DNA of 63,044 bases, taken from the NCBI GenBank assembly GCA_015501585.1, contig JADNRY010000350.1, forward strand, positions 1 to 63,044, in the 5' to 3' direction. The stretch is from Rhodocollybia butyracea (Eukaryota > Basidiomycota > Agaricomycetes > Agaricales > Omphalotaceae). Each line of letters opens with the position of its first letter. The stretch's first letter is position 1. The notes under the pieces were generated by a model that searched no databases, was not told where the DNA came from, and worked only from the letters and a program-made list of their open reading frames with translations. A program made the translations under genes and the position numbers. This document shows positions 1 through 8,427 of this stretch, piece after piece.

Positions 1-137
1 CAAAATTTGGAAGGGTGGTGAGATAAGACTGGGAGGGTTCTAATACTGATGCTAATGCTCATCTCCATTTATGGAGCCAAGTTTGAATACCCACCGTTCT
101 CCAGTATTGCAATCTATTGAATCATTCGATGCCCCGA

Positions 138-515
138 TACAGCTGATTAGGATCTTCTAGCACATTTTCAAAAAAATGCTCAGTAGTGATTTTATTTACA
201 ACCAAACAAAGTGACGTCAGCATATTCCATTCAAAGCTCCATTCACTTCGCTTCGCTGACACTTCACCCATACTTATATTACTCTTATGCTCTTCAGTAG
301 CCCAAGAAATGAGTCTACAGCACCCTATGATGTATGTCTCATGTAAAGACTGCAATATCGAAAGAAAAAAGTTGCATTTGAAGTCAATGCGTATGGTAAG
401 ATGCGGCCAGTACGCGTGTGAGTCACCTACATCAATGTTGCTTTTGTTTGGTTGTAAACAAAATCACTCATGAGTATTTTTTTAAAAATGTGCTAGAATT
501 TCCTAATCAGCTGTA
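138..515. mobile_element. MITE with 71-bp terminal inverted repeats, Tc1/mariner-like
   Basis: The stretch 140-210 is mirrored by 443-513 as an imperfect inverted repeat of about 71 bases with roughly 90 percent identity by eye. The outer ends read CAGCTGATTAGGA and its complement. Each end is flanked by TA (138-139 and 514-515), the target duplication expected for Tc1/mariner-type insertion. The 230-base core has no convincing coding frame, so the element is non-autonomous. The superfamily is inferred from the TA duplication only. Confidence 0.75.
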
Positions 516-536
516 ACAGAAACTGAAGGAGAGGTT

Positions 537-806
537 TTGGGGGATGGGATCATGGAGCTGGATGTTAGATTTGCATCAGCCACGATGATCCTGGATGCCG
601 ATGTTAATGCCGCCTTGACGATGTCCAGACCAATGACTCGTCCTGTAGATGTACTTGTAGGCACGCCTATGATGCTTCTCGAAATGGTTTTTGGCGGAGG
701 CTGGGACCGCGATGAAAAGGATCAATATGATGCAAGGGGAAAGTGATGGTCTAGTGTGAGCGAAACCTGAGATGGGGTTGGCAAACATAGAGTGGGTTGT
801 GGCTGG
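537..806 (+). pseudogene. Fragment resembling MRH4-type mitochondrial DEAD-box helicase
   Basis: The plus frame contains RPVDVLVGTPMMLLEMV, which matches the motif Ib neighbourhood (VGTP) of fungal MRH4-like DEAD-box RNA helicases. About 55 residues later, past a stop at 744-746 and a frame change, comes PEMGLANIEWVV, the sequence that in this family leads into the DEAD box. The DEAD box itself is absent, and the reading dissolves by about 810. Nothing upstream resembles the Q motif or Walker A. It is therefore a relic or captured piece, lying about 20 bases from the MITE end. The family call is from memory of the motif. Confidence 0.45.
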
Positions 807-1807
807 GATGTTTTGTTTTGTTTTTTCCATACTTTATTTAACTTTGAATTTCTTCATACCTTCATAATTAAGAGTGTCTAATAATTGTGAACCAGATACA
901 GGTACTTGAAGGTGGGGACAATTTAGATATGATACTTGAGGGGCAAAATTTGATTTGGGAAGATTTAATAGAAGAACGTTGGAACTTGGGATTGGCCTTA
1001 CTATAGTACCTAAGTACAGTTTACAGGACTCGTACCTGCCACGCGCTTGGCACGATGGCCCACACTCGCAGGTGTTGTTGAGCTATTCGCAAAATATATT
1101 GGATTTTATGGGCCATCAGACACAGAAACTATATTGCTTAGTGGTGAGCCACATAAAATAAGTCCAAAATGAAGAAAATGGTACATAGACATGTAGAATA
1201 CAATGTTTTCTACCACCTCCTGTAATTACTTTGCCGATAAAGTGCAAGATGCTACTGAGATACGCAAAATGTTAGAGTGTATTGGGCGGGCGTGACACAA
1301 AGCTTAAACTCAAGTTTTTGTACAAGCCACGCAAAGTCGTCTGAAGCTTACTGCACCTACAGGATGAGTAAAGATGGCCATAAAAACAAAAATAATGACT
1401 TAAAAACTAATTAGAGGCACTGGTAGTAAAAGGACAGCTGAACAGCGGTGTGATGTAACTGTATCAAGGACTCCAAATCGTGACATTTGACTCAAATTCT
1501 TGTTTAATTTGTAGTAAATGGTTATCCACCCTTCAGCGTTGTTCAAAGTGCACCTGCAGAGGCTGAAGATACTCTACTTAATGCCCATCTACTTACATTT
1601 GACCTGGATGTGACGAGAAAAAAGTCGCAAAGGAAAATTGATGTTTTGTCTCAAGGACTCCATCAACACTGTAATTGGACTGGGAACCGATATTATCCAC
1701 TCTCAACCAATCTCATCAATGCGATTTTCACTGGGCCTTAGTATCAATAAGTACAGAGTTCTAAGTACATCACTCAAACTAGTGCCTGATATTCCATCTG
1801 TGAATCA
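807..1807. other. Intergenic, no supported gene
   Basis: Only short, unsupported open frames are present on either strand. The last part, approaching 1808, is the 3' flank of the first membrane-protein gene copy. It shares a TTGATACTA-type sequence with the 3' flanks of the other two copies, so the duplicated unit extends beyond the coding exons. Confidence 0.5.
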
Positions 1808-2554
1808 CTAAATGCCCGCAGAACATTGGGGATTAGAGATATTACGCCTGCGCAGTTGCGTTGCTGAGTCTAGTTTCCATTCGTTATGCTGTTTGGAGCT
1901 TAGCGCGATGGAATGCTAGGAAGAGTATATAATCAGTGAAGTATTCCAAAACACATCCTGGACTTTAAAAAAAGCACAAACCAGTGGGATGACATATTTA
2001 CCTGTATGTTGTCTTACAGAGCACACATCTTTTTGTATGATGATGAGATCATACACACACAAGTAAGGGAGATGTATATAGCCCAAGATGAATTTTGATC
2101 ACGTTCATAAATTTGATGAGCGACCTTGTCGATTCTACATCATATGGTTTGCCAGTAATTGATCGATTCATAGTATGGTACTCACCAAAGCCAGCTCTCT
2201 TTATAATCGATGCATCTGTGAGTAAGACGATGAATAAGAGAGTATTTAAATAACCGAAGATAAAAAGGACACTCACCGACGGAGACAGTCTGTACAATCC
2301 ACACACCCATCAGATACAATACTAGTATGCATTGTATGTATGCCTGTCTCATGTCCTTTCAGCAATTTGTCAACCGCATCAACAGTTTCACGAAGGCTTG
2401 AAAGAGTGACACAAGAAAGTAAAACACGCTGAAGGATAGCCATGAAAACAGTGATAAACACAAGAATCCACAAGATGGGACGCGAGGCCTTGGGAAGGAT
2501 ATCTTGAGTAAGGACCTCAGCTAGTATTTCAACATCACTGGGAGAGGAAGACAT
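1808..2554 (-). pseudogene. Small membrane-protein family, copy 1 (broken)
   Basis: This is the minus-strand member of a three-copy family, aligned exon by exon with the copies at 7675 and 12206. Exons are 2277-2554, 2186-2215, 2002-2134 and 1808-1915, with the same splice positions as the other copies. Exon 1 still encodes the MSSSP start, the hydrophobic segment ILWILVFITVFMAILQ and the Cys motif CVDCTDCLRR. Two lesions break it. The exon 2/3 junction codon is TGA where the other copies have TGG or CGG, and a CAA codon in exon 3 is TAA. A TATA-rich stretch lies near 2636. About 113 bases upstream of the ATG is the left end of the LTR retrotransposon. The function is unknown. Confidence 0.75.
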
Positions 2555-2672
2555 GCGAGAGTGTCAAGGTGGGAAATGGTGTCGTGGTTCACTAGGCCTG
2601 AAAAGTGAAGTGTAGAAAAAGTAAAGAGGGTAGCCTATATATATAAGGATTCGGTCTGAAGTTTTCGTTAAG

Positions 2673-2964
2673 TGTAACGGAGTCGTGACTTGTTACTTTG
2701 GTCACTAACACTTTCCTTAATTGTTTTGTTTACTCATCGAACTTTAGTAGATAATTCGCTCTTTACTTACTCGTTTTGTATTTATATAATATCTACTTAT
2801 AGTAATAGGTCTCAAGAAAGGTATATAAGGTAGAGTACTTTGCTGTAGGTAGATAGGTCCTGGTGAATCGAAATCCCCCCGGTTTACAACGGTTCTCTCA
2901 AGACCACCTCTTCTCTCACACTTCCCGTGTTGCGCTACAGTGACTCTGTCACTCTAGTGTTACA
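2673..2964 (+). repeat. 5' long terminal repeat
   Basis: It starts TGTAACGGAG and ends CTAGTGTTACA. It aligns with 6571-6861 over its whole length. By eye the only differences are four transitions and one extra C in a C-run near 2875-2880. All four transitions are TG or CA here against CG in the 3' copy. A TATATAAG promoter-like motif lies near 2822. Confidence 0.92.
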
Positions 2965-3073
2965 TATTTTGAACCCCCAACAACCGCGCTTTTCTTCATT
3001 GTCCTCGACAGCCAACTCTTCATCTGATCAACGCGGATTCCGACCTGGACAACAAAAAACTCACTTCTTTACC

Positions 3074-6000
3074 ATGTCGAACTATTTGACAAACCAAAAC
3101 CGCGACACTAGTTGCTACAATCTCCGAAGTGGCCCTGATCGATACCAGAGACGGGAACTTACCACTGTTCGAGATGATGATCAGACTGTTGAACACAGAC
3201 TGAGTCCCCGAGTGGGAGATGAATCTGCCTCGAGCTCTGAGGGAGATGGCGCTGCTGCTTTGAAACGCAGTCAGCAGAACTCTGTTGAGGATGTTAACCA
3301 CAACCTCATTGATGACGAGGGGAACCCAAACGAATGGGTGACCGTCCGATATGGCTCTCGTCGAAGGGCAATTAGTCTAGACAGCTGTGGAAATAATATT
3401 AGTAAATTTCCTTCGCGCCCTGTGATAGATTTGAAACACATTAGTAGACAGGGTCGGGCCAAGAAACCCGCACCATTGTCAGTTGCTCAAGGAGTTATTC
3501 GGGAAGCCGAGAGTAGGCATCCTCAATCTCACCGTATCGGCCTTCATAGACGTATGGACGCCATTGAGCAGAACACTGCTGCCGACATCCAGAGCAGTGA
3601 GGAATCGGTTTCCCCAGTGAAAAAACTCTTCATTCACAAGGGACCTGACCCGAGTAATTTTGAAGTGGCGGACATCTCTGATGATGGCCACAACCTCGAT
3701 GTTTACAAGGCTTTCCGTGACATTCCGAAAGGAGAAAACGAGCCTGGAATAAATAAAATCAGGCCAAAGAAAGTAAAGAAACGGCTGAAACACCGCGCCG
3801 GCTCAGAAGCCTTGACGGATTTAGTTGAAGCTCACATAAGAAATATTGTCGAGCACAGGCCGAGAAAGCCATCTAATAAATATTCGGTTCCGAATATTGA
3901 GCGTGTTGTGCGCCCTAACGAGCTTCTAGCTCCAACACATCAGTTACCAAAATCACTGACTCCGGCCAAGGGCAAAAGGCAAGCCGGGAAGCAAAAGAAC
4001 AAGGGTCAAGGCTATCCTTCCGACTCCTCTTCTGACTCTTCCAGCTCTGATTCGAGCTCTTCGTCAACGTCAGATTTAGATTCCGACACTTCGAGTTCGG
4101 ACAGCACCGATTCGGGATATAGACGCCGTGACAAGCGCCGGCGGAAACATCACAAGAGAAAGAGCAGGATGTTGCTCAAGCCTGATCCCCCCGAGTTATA
4201 TGATGGCTCTGTGGAAATTCGAGCGTTCATTAAGTTTGTGACTGAAGGAACGGCATATGTATGTGATGGGCGTGTCCCTAAAAATCGCCGTGTAATGAAA
4301 TTGTCGAAGTACCTAACGGGAAAGGCATATCAGTTTTATTTGACTATGATTGCAGACTCTCCGTTTGACTGGAGATTGAACGAATTCTTTACTGGATTGT
4401 ACAACTATTGTTTTCCAGTGACGTACCGCATGGATCAACGTCGTAAACTCAAACGAGCTTCCCAGGATGATAAGTCGGTTCGAGACTTTCTTGCTGAATT
4501 GAATGACCTATTTGACACTGTTGGCATTCTTGATGAACGAGAGAGGGTCCACAAATTGTGGTCAAGCCTAAATGGAGATATTCAAAAAGGGCTCTGGAGG
4601 CAAAAGCTGAACCCAGAAATTTCAACCTACAGAGATGTTGCCATAGCCGCAGAACTCGTTGAAATTATTGAACATGCCTTGGACAGTAGTGATTACTCGA
4701 CGGAGCAGGAAAATGGCCCATCCGAGTCTAACTCAGAACGTGATGACTCCCGCCAAAATTGGCATTCTAAGAATGAATCCTCGTGTGGTGATTCCGAGTC
4801 TAACTCAGAACCCGAGGACTCCCACCAATGTCGGCATTTCGAGAGTGAATCCTCGCACAGTGATTCCGGATCTGAAGGCAATAGCTTCGGCTCAAATCAG
4901 TCTGTTGCCGAGGAAGCTTTGAATGGATTTTCGAGTAGTGGGTCCGAGTCTGAAGGCAACAACTCTGGACATTACCAGTACTCTGACGGTGAATTCAGTG
5001 GCAATGAATCAAGTCAGCACGAACACGAGAACAGATCAGATAGTTCTGCTCACCAACAGAACTCCATACATGGACATTACAAGAATGGACCGGAATTGCA
5101 TGGGAGACGCTCTATACGTCGAAATCAGCGACGTAGGCTTTCAGAAAAAGAAAGAAATGAATACCTTGCGACTGGTCGGTGTTTCCGATGCGGCGAGTAT
5201 GGACATATAAGCCGCCACTGCCCCGATAGGCAACCAGTGCGCCGTAATATTTATACCTCTTCTGACATCGAAGATGGAGATCAAATTTCCGAACTTGACT
5301 TTGGGATGGTGAGTTTTGGCCTCCCCAGTTTAGATACAGATTTTGAAGTGAACAGCCGACCTCCGGCGAATCGTTGTAGAGACTCACATCTTTGCCTGAA
5401 CTTTGTCAGTAGGGGCCAACATAGTGAATGCCTATTGATGGGAGAGTCTGGATGTCCCACTTGGTTCACAAAAATGAAATCTGCGCACTGGTGCGAGTTT
5501 AGCATTGCGAATGTTGCGAGTACCAAGAAGACTCGCCGAAAGAAGAAGAAAAATTCCGTTTTGCACGATTCCCGTGAAAAACGAAAGGAGGGCGGGAGTA
5601 CAGATATTACTCTACCCTGTCCAGATGCTCGAACACAAACATTACGAGTAACTGAAATGATGAACGGAGGGCGGGTCTATCCTCGACCTAGAAAAATTGA
5701 AAGACTAACAAAAAAACTTGATAAACTCATTTCTACTATTCAGATTCCTCTCCCCTGGCTTCAACAATCCCGAAACGGCAACATCCTTATTCCTTCTCCC
5801 ACCGGAAACACCCATTTCATTTCCATTTCCGATGTTCACACTTGCATTGAATTTGACCACATTCTACGAAGCAAAGATGTCGACTTACGCACAGCAGATA
5901 TTCCCGTAATCTATCCATTCTTCGCTGAACAAGTCAATAGCGACCCATTTATTCGACCTCACGGACTTGCCACCTTTGATATCAGCACTGGAGAAGTATT

Positions 6001-6502
6001 TGCAGGGACGCGAATCATCGATTGGCAGCGCTTCGAGCGCATCGTGCATAGAAATGGTGTGCAAATTGATGGATTGACTACAGACAATCATAACCTACAT
6101 GAAGGATTGAAGGGAAAATCGAGAAAGGAAAGGAAGAGAGGGCGGAAGGGACAGAAGGATAGGCACCAGAAGATTGGTTTGAAGTGCCATAGAGCTTCCG
6201 GCGGTCCTCGAATTCTTTCACCAGCATCCGGCGTTGCCCCGACTGGTTTGACCGGAGGTCATCCCGCTGATACCTTTCCACCAACTCGCAAAAATCCACA
6301 CTCCCCTCACTCATGCCTCAATACCTCGCTGAACATCTCTTGTTGCCGCTCTACTGCGCCGGCTACACATATTCTTCCTCTGAATCCCTTTCCCGATGCA
6401 CTGAAACCCGAAACGCAGTCCAGTGACTGTTTAGAAACTGATTTTACGTGTTCTGTTGATGATAGTCAGTACCATCATGGGAAAAGAAACTCACGCCGAT
6501 GA
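3074..6502 (+). CDS. Retrotransposon Gag-like polyprotein with CCHC zinc knuckle
   Basis: The first ATG of the long frame is at 3074, just inside the 5' LTR, giving 1,142 residues. The N-terminal third is basic and Ser-rich. A poly-Ser/Asp stretch (about 4015-4110) precedes a Retrotrans_gag-type domain at about 4180-4680, starting PPELYDGSVEIRAFIKFV. Next comes an acidic Ser-rich region with a 72-base tandem repeat, then one zinc knuckle CFRCGEYGHISRHC at about 5181-5222. The C-terminal 400 residues are basic and match nothing I recognise. No D-T/S-G protease triad and no YxDD reverse transcriptase motif were found. The protein probably packages RNA, and trans-mobilisation by a related pol is inferred. 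The frame is intact. Confidence 0.82.
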   Translation: MSNYLTNQNRDTSCYNLRSGPDRYQRRELTTVRDDDQTVEHRLSPRVGDESASSSEGDGAAALKRSQQNSVEDVNHNLIDDEGNPNEWVTVRYGSRRRAISLDSCGNNISKFPSRPVIDLKHISRQGRAKKPAPLSVAQGVIREAESRHPQSHRIGLHRRMDAIEQNTAADIQSSEESVSPVKKLFIHKGPDPSNFEVADISDDGHNLDVYKAFRDIPKGENEPGINKIRPKKVKKRLKHRAGSEALTDLVEAHIRNIVEHRPRKPSNKYSVPNIERVVRPNELLAPTHQLPKSLTPAKGKRQAGKQKNKGQGYPSDSSSDSSSSDSSSSSTSDLDSDTSSSDSTDSGYRRRDKRRRKHHKRKSRMLLKPDPPELYDGSVEIRAFIKFVTEGTAYVCDGRVPKNRRVMKLSKYLTGKAYQFYLTMIADSPFDWRLNEFFTGLYNYCFPVTYRMDQRRKLKRASQDDKSVRDFLAELNDLFDTVGILDERERVHKLWSSLNGDIQKGLWRQKLNPEISTYRDVAIAAELVEIIEHALDSSDYSTEQENGPSESNSERDDSRQNWHSKNESSCGDSESNSEPEDSHQCRHFESESSHSDSGSEGNSFGSNQSVAEEALNGFSSSGSESEGNNSGHYQYSDGEFSGNESSQHEHENRSDSSAHQQNSIHGHYKNGPELHGRRSIRRNQRRRLSEKERNEYLATGRCFRCGEYGHISRHCPDRQPVRRNIYTSSDIEDGDQISELDFGMVSFGLPSLDTDFEVNSRPPANRCRDSHLCLNFVSRGQHSECLLMGESGCPTWFTKMKSAHWCEFSIANVASTKKTRRKKKKNSVLHDSREKRKEGGSTDITLPCPDARTQTLRVTEMMNGGRVYPRPRKIERLTKKLDKLISTIQIPLPWLQQSRNGNILIPSPTGNTHFISISDVHTCIEFDHILRSKDVDLRTADIPVIYPFFAEQVNSDPFIRPHGLATFDISTGEVFAGTRIIDWQRFERIVHRNGVQIDGLTTDNHNLHEGLKGKSRKERKRGRKGQKDRHQKIGLKCHRASGGPRILSPASGVAPTGLTGGHPADTFPPTRKNPHSPHSCLNTSLNISCCRSTAPATHILPLNPFPDALKPETQSSDCLETDFTCSVDDSQYHHGKRNSRR
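4721..4892 (+). repeat. 72-bp in-frame tandem repeat
   Basis: The unit starts TCCGAGTCTAACTCAGAAC at 4721, repeats at 4793, and a third partial copy starts at 4865. The 72-base period keeps the frame and encodes a 24-residue acidic Ser/Glu-rich unit just before the zinc-knuckle region of the Gag-like protein. Confidence 0.75.
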
Positions 6503-6570
6503 TATTCCGTGGTGTGATGCGTTAGACGAAGAAGAGAGATCCTCAGTCGTGATGGATCTCTGGAGGCGTA

Positions 6571-6861
6571 TGTAACGGAGTCGTGACTTGTTACTTTGGT
6601 CACTAACACTTTCCTTAATTGTTTTGTTTACTCATCGAACTTTAGTAGATAATTCGCTCTTTACTTACTCGTTTCGTATTTATATAATATCTACTTATAG
6701 TAATAGGTCTCAAGAAAGGTATATAAGGTAGAGTACTTTGCTGTAGGTAGATAGGTCCTGGTGAATCGAAATCCCCCGGTTTACAACGGTTCTCTCGAGA
6801 CCACCTCTTCTCTCACACTTCCCGTGTTGCGCTACGGTGACTCTGTCACTCTAGCGTTACA
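6571..6861 (+). repeat. 3' long terminal repeat
   Basis: Direct repeat of 2673-2964, from TGTAACGGAG to CTAGCGTTACA, followed at once by TTAAG, the second copy of the target duplication. It keeps CG at the four positions where the 5' LTR has TG or CA, so this copy looks closer to the ancestral state. Confidence 0.92.
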
Positions 6862-6866
6862 TTAAG

Positions 6867-7674
6867 GTTCCCAACATAAAATTGCCTTATCAGGTCTTGA
6901 CCTTTAGTATAGGGAGCGCTTGATATGCACATGTATCATCATATATGACAGCTTTTCTTGGATCTTATATAAATGAGAAGCCCCCAACGAGACATTCGCC
7001 TCGAGGCTGCCCTTTCCAAACTCGCCTCGAGGCTGCCCTTTCGAAACACAGCAATCAAATTTCAGTTTCACGAGCCTGGAGCAATATTGACAGGTGCCTA
7101 GCCCTAAGAGTCAATCCATCCATCTACGCGGTGAGTCTCGGTATAACCGAAGCTCCCGGAGACTTGGTAAGTAACCCAGTGACCAGTCAAACCGAGGAAA
7201 AGAATACGAGATCATTCAATGCATCCAGCCCCAGGATGCGAACTGCCCGTGACGAAGACCCGGAGATGGCAAACAAGTGTCGATTCCTTCGACGTTGAAG
7301 ATAGTTCTCAAAAAGAAATTAAAGCCCCATGTACATCGAAAAATTCTGTATAAGAGAGTAAGAAGAAGAGAGCGCGCGCTTAAACGTTGTGTCATAGGTC
7401 ACGCGAAAACACAGAGTCCTCCGAAGACTCCGGGCTCTTTCACATCTCGAGATTACTGTATAATCTCCGTAACCTCTCAGTGTCAAGAACAAACAATAAC
7501 ATCAACTGTGATGCTGACCTTATAAGAACTTGATTTTGACATTCAACATTTAGCCGCTCAGAATCCTTTATATACAGGTATTACAGGCTATACTCTTTAT
7601 TTTTTTCTTGTGCTTCACTTTAAATTTACGGGCCTAGTGAACTTCAACACCTGTTCCCACATTGACACTCTCGC
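6867..7674. other. Intergenic between two head-to-head family copies
   Basis: No gene is supported. There is a 26-base tandem duplication at 6996-7047 (unit starting TCGCCTCGAGGCTGCCCTTT). The last 110 bases match the 5' flank of the other family copies and include a TATA motif at 7567-7574, about 100 bases before the ATG at 7675. The sequence to the right of the LTR element continues the interrupted upstream region of copy 1. Confidence 0.5.
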
Positions 7675-8427
7675 ATGTCTTCTTCTCCCAATAATGTTGA
7701 CATGCTAGCCGAGGTCCTTACGCAGGATATCCTTCCTAAGGCCTCAAGTCTCATCCTATGGATTCTTGTCTTTATCACTGTTTTTATGGCCATCCTTCAG
7801 CGTGTTTTATTTCCTTGTGTCACTCTGTCACGCCTTCGTCGAACCGTTGACGCGGTCGACGAATTGCTGGATGGACATGAGACGGGCATACATACAATGC
7901 ATACTAGTATTGTATCTGATGGGTGTGTGGACTGCACAGACTGTCTCCGTCGGTGAGTGTCCTTTTTATCTTCAGCTATTTAAATGCTCTTTTATTAATC
8001 GTCTCGCTCATAGATGTATCGATTATAAACAAAGCTGGCTTTGGTGAGTAGCATCTCCATACTAGTATGATACTACGAATCGATTACTTATTGGCGAACA
8101 CTGTAGGATCGACAAGGTTGCTCATAAAATTTATGACCGCGATCGAAATTCTTCTTGGGCTATATACCTCTCCCTTACTCGTGTATGTATGATCTCATCA
8201 TCATACAAAAGGATGCGGGCTCTACAAGACAACATAGAGGTAAATATTTCACCCACTGTCCCTTTAAAGTCCAGGATGTGTTTTGGAATACTTCACTGAT
8301 TATATGCTCTTCGTAGCATTCCATCGCGCTGAGCTCCAAACAGCACAACGAATGGAAACTAGACTCAGTGACGCAACTGCGCAGGCGTAATATTTCTAAT
8401 CCCCAATGTTCTGCGGGAATTCAGTGA
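7675..8427 (+). CDS. Small one-pass membrane protein with Cys motif, copy 2 (intact)
   Basis: Exons 7675-7952, 8014-8043, 8107-8239 and 8317-8427 join with consistent phases into an open frame of 183 residues. All introns are GT-AG. The protein has a short hydrophilic N-terminus (MSSSPNNVDMLAEV), one likely transmembrane helix at about residues 26-45, the spaced Cys motif DGCVDCTDCLRRC near residue 83-95, and a basic, Ser-rich tail. No signal peptide or known domain was recognised. Transcription probably starts from the TATA motif near 7567. It lies head-to-head with copy 1 across the LTR element. All four exons and splice sites are kept in copy 3, which supports the model. The function is unknown. 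Confidence 0.7.

Larger units (their letters stand above)
2668..6866 (+). mobile_element. Gag-only LTR retrotransposon with TTAAG target duplication
   Basis: A complete element of about 4.2 kb. Its two LTRs of 292 and 291 bases begin TGTAACG and end GTTACA. It is flanked by a 5-base duplication TTAAG (2668-2672 and 6862-6866). Between the LTRs is a single long frame coding for a Gag-like protein. No protease, reverse transcriptase, RNase H or integrase frame was found, so it must depend on enzymes from a related element. This fits the class known as terminal-repeat retrotransposons with GAG. No primer-binding site starting TGG was recognised after the 5' LTR. The near-identical LTRs suggest fairly recent insertion. 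Confidence 0.88.

Noticed and set aside
2927..3073. In-frame GTG start upstream of the Gag ATG
   Set aside because: It lies inside the 5' LTR and is not an ATG. The ATG at 3074 just inside the LTR is the natural start.
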